From contig CM057147.1 in the NCBI GenBank assembly GCA_029964075.1, forward strand, positions 14,963,513-15,027,512: a DNA stretch of 64,000 nt, in the 5' to 3' direction. Source of the stretch: Patiria pectinifera. Taxonomy: Eukaryota; Echinodermata; Asteroidea; Valvatida; Asterinidae. Position 1 is the first letter of the stretch; every line of letters begins with the position of its first letter. Shown piece after piece: positions 58,844 to 64,000 of this stretch. The position numbers and the translations under genes were made by a program. The notes beneath the pieces are model-generated. The model ran no database searches, had not been told where the DNA came from, and worked only from the letters and a program-made list of their open reading frames with translations.

Positions 58844-59389
58844 AAGGGAATGTACAACATTTGCTTTTGCTGCAAGTTTCAGAAATGGATGGATTGGAGT
58901 TTTTTTAATTTTATAGCAAATAATGTTACGCTGACTTGTTTGAAGTTGTGCGTTCTTAGATGCTGGGAAAACCAAGAAAAACAATCATGTTCCTGTGGTC
59001 TGGTTCCCTGACCCTACTTAAGATGAAACGGAGCAATTTATACACGTCAGGGAATTTTAAGGTCAGGAAACCAGTCCAGCTGGCTTGTACCTGTTCATAG
59101 GTATGTGTAATCGATTGCACTGAAACAAGATAAGGACTGACTAAATATGGTAAATTGGGGACAGTATTTGAAAAAAATTAACTGTTTTTTCCCCAAGGCT
59201 GGCTGGCCGACCATCGTTGGAAATTGATACCGAAAATACCACTTTTCAAGTCTTGAAAATGACAGCACACCAGGTGCCATGATTTCACAGGATGCTTTAG
59301 ACTGTCATTCACTGACAGTCCAGTAAGGTACATTTCATAATAATTTGGTAGTTTTGTTTTTTAAAGTTTGCAAATGTTGTATATTCCCT
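58844..59389 (+). mobile_element. TTAA-flanked MITE, copy 1
   Basis: TTAA on both sides (58,840-58,843 and 59,390-59,393). The ends aagggaatgtacaacatttg and caaatgttgtatattccct are inverted. The interior (ctggttccctgac, gctggcttgtacc, aggtgccatgatttcacagg) matches 60,251-60,764. TTAA target choice fits piggyBac-type mobilisation. Confidence 0.7.
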
Positions 59390-60250
59390 TTAAATGACAC
59401 AAGTCCAGCAAATCAATTCAGAAGTTGAATGGCCTCTAAAAATAAAGAAACTTCATAAGTTCATATATAAAAATTAAAATTCATATTCTCATAAAATTGG
59501 ATACTAGGTTAGTACTGTTGTCAAAACATTCCGAAAAATTACCAGGAATACTTTAATAATTTAAATTTATAATGATAATTCATATTTGATCTAAATACAT
59601 TTTCATGTTGTAAAATGATGGGTTTGGTTTGGGCAAGATTACACGATATACCAATGTTTAAAACATTTCCCAACTTGTATTTGTCTCTCTTCTGAATACC
59701 TCTTTCAATCAAATACTTCATACAATTGAGAATGACATAAAAGGACGCCAATATTACAAATCAAAATGCTTTGTAAGCTACAAAGAATACCCAACCTAAG
59801 ATTGGCTCACTATCTCAACCACTAAGAAACTTAGTAAAATTTAAATTTTTCGGCATTAACTCAGATACTTTCGATACGATTTCTTTTGAAGCGTTTCACA
59901 GCCTCTGGCGAATACAGCACTTTCAATTTTAAAATTTTACATTTTTTGTTTCGTTTTAATTTCTTTGAGTCGTCTGCATGCTTTTGAGGAAGCGCTTTTT
60001 AAAGTACTTACATAAACCACAAAGTGAGACTGACAAGGACCATTATAAAAATTAAGTTGAACAACGGTAACAACCGGGAAGGGTTTGCACCCGACAAAAT
60101 GTAGCCTTTAGTCAATGCCCCTGCGGCTAACCGCACACCTGACGCACCCCGGATACTGGCACGTAAAAAGACTAGCACGAGCGGCAAAGTGCTAGTCATT
60201 TTACATACCAATATGCGGGGTGCCTCACATGTCCGTGGGCCTTGACTTAA

Positions 60251-60764
60251 AGGGAATATACATCATTTGCTTTTGCTGTAATTTTCAGAAATGGATGGAA
60301 TTGGGGGGTTGGAAATATATAGCAAATATAGTTACACTGACTTTTTTGAGGGTTTTGGGTGTGAAAATGCTATAAAAACCAAGAAAAACAATCGTTTTCC
60401 TGTAGTCTGGTTCCCTGACTCCATATTAGAAGAAACAGAGCAGTTTACATACATTGGGGAATTGTAAGTCAGGGAACCGATCTAGCTGGCTTGTACCCGT
60501 TCATAGGTGTGTAATTGATTGCAAACAAGTGCGATGGTCAATTGGGGCAAGTATTTGAAAAAAAGCCAGTTTTTTCCAACGCTGGTCGGCCGACCAGCGT
60601 TGGAAATTGATACAAAAATACCACTTTTCTTGAAAATGACAGTATACCAGGTGCCATGATTTTACAGGATGCTTTACACTGTCATTCACTAACAGTCCAG
60701 CAAGGTATTTCAAAATGATTTGGTAGTTTTATTTTTTGATGTTTGCAAATGTTGTATTTTCCCT
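60251..60764 (+). mobile_element. TTAA-flanked MITE, copy 2
   Basis: TTAA at 60,247-60,250 and 60,765-60,768. The ends agggaatatacatcatttgc and gcaaatgttgtattttccct are inverted. Internal palindrome ccaacgctggtcggccgacc-agcgttgg near 60,590. Confidence 0.75.
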
Positions 60765-60835
60765 TTAAGGCTAGACAACAAAGGCTAGACAATATGGGAA
60801 CTGCCAACATAGGCCTAGATCGTTGGTAGAGCACC

Positions 60836-61110
60836 CTACACCCGGTTTCATGAAACTCTTACATTTACGACGCATTGCAGCACTGTGACGCGTTGTATGC
60901 ATATACGATCTGTCCCACGAGTCCTGTGATTCATTTCACAAAACTCGTCGTAAGTGTGATGCGTCCTAGGTGTATTTATAGTACAATACAGTGACTGTTA
61001 TATGTATTTATTCAATGTACAGTAAATAGTTGTCTGATATTCAGCAATGAGTTGTCGGATTTCCTTTCGAAAAGTTTTTAAAACGTAAAACAAAAATGGC
61101 AGACGTTTAC
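60836..61110 (-). mobile_element. diverged copy of the 15,279 MITE
   Basis: The end cacccggtttcatgaaac resembles gcacccgatttcaagaa. Shared: cgcattgcagcactgtgacg, tgtatttatagtac and gtacagtaaatagttgtctg (inverted relative to the first copy). Confidence 0.5.
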
Positions 61111-61394
61111 GGAACGCAAGCTCGCGGTGGACTGTTAGCTAATGAGAAATTTCACCTGCAATATTCAAGGCCAATTCGTATTTGCTCATTTTCTATCTAT
61201 TTTCATCTATTTGAAAAGCAAGGGTGTGCAAGGCGCAATACAAAGGGTGAAATTATCTTCCAGGTTTGGCAGCTAGATACAAATGCAAGTGCAGAAGTCA
61301 AAATTTAACAACATTCTTTGTAATCGTGCATGTCACTTTCTTTTTCAAATTAGAAAATAATAATAATAAACAGTTTATAAATCCTTGCTTGCTT

Positions 61395-61770
61395 GCTTGT
61401 GGCGGCCATCACACATGACGATTGGCTTATAAATAAATGCTTATAAAGCGCATTTCAAGGTCCCAATATACTGTACAAGAGTCATTGTTACCCCTGCTCA
61501 ATGGGCCAATGAAACATTCCAAATACAATCTCAGCTCCCTGGGGAGTATTGCTGCCATTTTGGCACAAAGCAGCTAAAATCAATCACAATAACCATCTCT
61601 GCCCTCACAGGCACCCATTTACTCCTGGGCGGAGAGAAGCAATGAGTGACAAAGTGCCTTGTTCAGGGGCACATGCACCATGACCCCAGGCTGGACTCGA
61701 ACCCACAACCTGCAGAATTACCTGCAGAACATGAATTCAATGCTCAAAACCACAAGGCCACGACACCATT
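61395..61770 (-). mobile_element. tRNA-derived SINE
   Basis: On the minus strand: an A-box-like tggccttgtgg, an exact B-box (gggttcgagtcc), then ccctgaacaaggcactttgt, ctctccgcccaggagtaaat and a tail gcgctttataagcatttatt. The block around cccaggagta is shared with the 22,083 SINE. Appears full length, about 370 bp. Confidence 0.75.
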
Positions 61771-62035
61771 TACGTTTTTAAGATAGATTTTCCAAAAAAC
61801 ACTATCTGGTGCCACAGCTATATTGCCCAATTTGATCTACATGAAAGTTCACTGCGTAATATAATTTGTTCCAAACATCTTGGTTTACATGATATTGATA
61901 GCCTGTACAGCCAAGCCATTAATTGCTACTTCATGGTAACTAATTAATGTTTGAGTATAAATTCATTGACCATCTAAGTTGTTCAAGAGGAAATATACGC
62001 TTGTTTTGAGTATCATGTAACCCAGGTTCCTTTCT

Positions 62036-62191
62036 CGATGAGAAATCTTTCAGTTTACTTTCCAAAAAATATATTATTTCATTCCTTTTATTACTTTAAA
62101 TCAAATGCTTTTCTCCATTCTCGGTGAGAAATCTTTTAGTATACTTTCCAAAAAATATATTATTTCATTCCTTTTATTACTTTAAATCAAA
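62036..62191 (+). repeat. 86-bp tandem duplication
   Basis: gagaaatctttcagtttact to ttactttaaatcaaat is repeated once, 86 bp on, with a few changes. Lies about 200 bp past the stop codon of the last gene, possibly in its 3' UTR. Confidence 0.85.
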
Positions 62192-62395
62192 TTTTTTTTT
62201 TTTTTAAATAGGTTTCATCTTTTCTTTTTGATTTGTGGCTCTAGAGGATTTAATTTTTTTTTATGGAAGTAAACTCCAGAAAGCATTCATTTGACGATCG
62301 ACCGATGCATGTGTGACAGTTGAATTTTGTGTAATGAAAAGCGAGCACTCTTTAGCACCTCATTGGAATTATTCATTAGCACTCTTTCCATATGA

Positions 62396-62990
62396 TCACA
62401 TCTCCACTTCGATTTCCTCACTGTCATTGTTGTTGATGAGCACTTTAGGGGCATCAGTGCTTGACCCCTGACCTATAGCCTCCACTCCAGCCGCCTTCCT
62501 GTCCACCATCGTTATCTCCTCGACAGCGATGCTACTATTGCTGTTGTTGCTGTTATTGCGGCTGATTGGTCGGCCACTCGCAGCGGTGGTCGCAACCGTG
62601 GGGGCGCTGTTCAAGTCCGGGCCGCACAGCGATGCGATGTCGTGACCGACTTCGATGAGCTGTTTGCTCTCCGTCCGCACGCATGTCATCCTCTCCCGCT
62701 GTTTAAACGGTTCCTTCGTGGAGACTTCGAAGATGGGGCCCGAGTAGCTCTTGCGCCGCTGGGCGTCTTCGCGGGGCTTCTCCTCCGGCACCAGACTATT
62801 CTCGTGTTTCGGTGGGACCGGCTCAGGGGCTGCGCTGAGAGAGCGCCCTCTTTGGTCTGCAGTTGGCACCACCAGCGTTGGGATGTCCGGAACGGGTTGC
62901 GCGGGTTTCTCTAGAAATTCCCACGTGGTTTCATCCTCGGGTGCGGAGGACGATTTGGCGTTGTTTTTGCCGCGGAAAAGAAATGAAAAC
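62396..62990 (-). CDS. terminal coding exon of an unidentified gene
   Basis: Open from an acceptor (gtttttccag, exon starts at 62,990 in phase 2) to a TGA ending at 62,396, giving 197 residues. It begins RFSFLFRGKNNAKSS, a basic-aromatic start. It goes on through a Pro/Glu-rich, Ser-rich hydrophilic region (ETTWEFLEKPAQPVPDIP, RKSYSGPIFEVSTKEPF, QLIEVGHDIASL), an Asn/Ser run (SRNNSNNSNSSIAVEEIT), and an acidic end EEIEVEM. GC-rich codon use stands out from the AT-rich surroundings. It has no membrane segment or enzyme motif and looks like the disordered cytosolic tail of a larger protein, perhaps a membrane protein; I do not recognise it. Earlier exons must lie beyond 64,000. Confidence 0.75.
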
Positions 62991-63619
62991 CTGGAAAAAC
63001 ATCGGGGAAACAAAAACTCATTATAATTTCAAGAGGATTATTAAGGCTAAGATGGTAAAGTAACAAAACAATTCAACGTCGACTTGACGAAGTGACATAA
63101 CTGTAAATTTGAGATTTTTGGATATTCTTACATTTTATGATGTCCTGTACATATGAATTACCAATTTTCAAGACACAAAATTGTACCGTTCGTTAAAATA
63201 CGCTAATTGCACAAAGTGGCGAATGTGCAGCAGCTCAGTTTTTTGTTTTTGACAAAGTGACCTGCTCTATTTTTCACTCAGTCCCACTGATTTACATGTA
63301 AGCTAGCCTTTTACATTTGTGCAAGCCTCTACGATTTGCATTTTGACAAAGTGACAAACAAGCCTTAAAAAATATATAAATTTTATATATGCGCTCCCAG
63401 TGAATCTGTGTACAAACATACACTACGTACGAGTGCCGAATGTGACCATGCTCTAATTTTTCCGTTTTGACAAAGTGATGAATGTACTTTTTAATTACTA
63501 TGTCCTTAATTAAACGTGCTGTTATGAAAATGGAGACAAGGCAAGGCTATTTAACAACAGGGCTATCGCATCAGTTATATATTTTTCAACTTTTGAAAAA
63601 GTATATAAGACAAGATAAG
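62991..63619. other. intron of the last gene, no other gene seen
   Basis: AT-rich DNA in which 'gacaaagtgac' and similar words (tgacgaagtgac, gacaaagtgatga) recur about every 80-120 bp up to 63,910, hinting at a decayed repeat. Confidence 0.45.
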
Positions 63620-63810
63620 TTTGCGGTGACACCATGTGAATAAATCTCTTTTGTGAGTATGTGTGGTTCTGAAAAGAACCGGAGGGTTTCGAACAGTATG
63701 CTCTGCCCGTCGTCAGGAGAATGAGATTTATTCAGAGAGATTTATTCACATGGTGTCACTGCAAACTTATCTTGTTTAAGTATCTTTCCACCATGCAAAC
63801 CTTCAAATCT
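63620..63810 (-). repeat. hammerhead-like repeat, copy C, with inverted flanks
   Basis: Minus-strand core at 63,716-63,686: CTGACGA, stem GGGCAG-agcata-CTGTTC (six pairs with G-U), GAAAC. It is followed by ccggttcttttcagaacc. The core is enclosed by inverted gtgacaccatgtgaataaat and atttattcacatggtgtcac. Confidence 0.55.
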
Positions 63811-64000
63811 TAAAAAGTACATAAACACACAATTTGAAAAATCAACCAACTATAGATGTGATTTTCTCAAAACTTAGTTCTGCTGATGCGTCGACAGATA
63901 CGTCACTTTGTCAAAATGGTGTCAGAATTAATACTGACTTCCTGATTTTTGGGACACTTTGTGCAAAAATGTCTGAAGACTCTTTGCTGGATGAAATGTC

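Noticed and set aside
62642-62914. Plus-strand frames over the last exon
   Set aside because: Shadows of the minus-strand exon; codon bias and the acceptor support the minus strand.

Overview
This window is animal nuclear DNA. Coding sequence is split into short exons with GT-AG splice sites. Introns and intergenic DNA are dense in MITEs, tRNA-derived SINEs, foldback elements, minisatellites and a satellite array. The three readable genes are clear relatives of vertebrate genes, but the repeat landscape (foldback elements with tandemly repeated ends, SINEs with the 'cttgggcaag' core, AT-rich introns) suggests an invertebrate deuterostome such as an echinoderm or hemichordate. That placement is inference.

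Layout: (1) 1-2,999 is upstream DNA with a possible exon of a minus-strand gene at 646-784, a SINE, a MITE and a foldback element. (2) 3,000-14,342, plus strand: B3GLCT-like beta-1,3-glucosyltransferase, 14 exons, 514 residues, with signal peptide, DDD motif and a REEL ER-retention end. (3) 14,343-20,863: tail-to-tail intergenic DNA full of MITEs. (4) 20,864-26,657, minus strand: MMAB-like cob(I)yrinic acid a,c-diamide adenosyltransferase, 9 exons, 247 residues, with a mitochondrial-type leader. (5) 28,753-39,288, minus strand: PIPOX-like peroxisomal sarcosine/pipecolate oxidase, 8 exons, 389 residues, ending in AKL. (6) About 40,000-57,000: no gene seen; an 11-copy satellite (about 457 bp period) followed by a 9.4 kb imperfect palindrome bounded by matching terminal sequences. 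(7) 57,000-62,395: further MITEs, tandem repeats and a SINE. (8) 62,396-62,990, minus strand: the last coding exon of a gene I cannot name, whose upstream exons lie beyond the window.

The three named genes act in different compartments (ER O-fucose glycan extension, mitochondrial cobalamin, peroxisomal imino-acid oxidation) and show no operon-like link. MMAB and PIPOX run in the same direction about 2.1 kb apart; B3GLCT and MMAB converge.

The most unusual region is 41.3-56.3 kb. The palindrome's outer ends resemble the satellite monomer. Its arms carry two kinds of short tandem array plus near-identical inverted modules with pol III A-box/B-box sequences, and one arm has a SINE insertion that is missing from the other arm. 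No transposase is visible, so this looks like a giant non-autonomous foldback element and a satellite derived from its ends.
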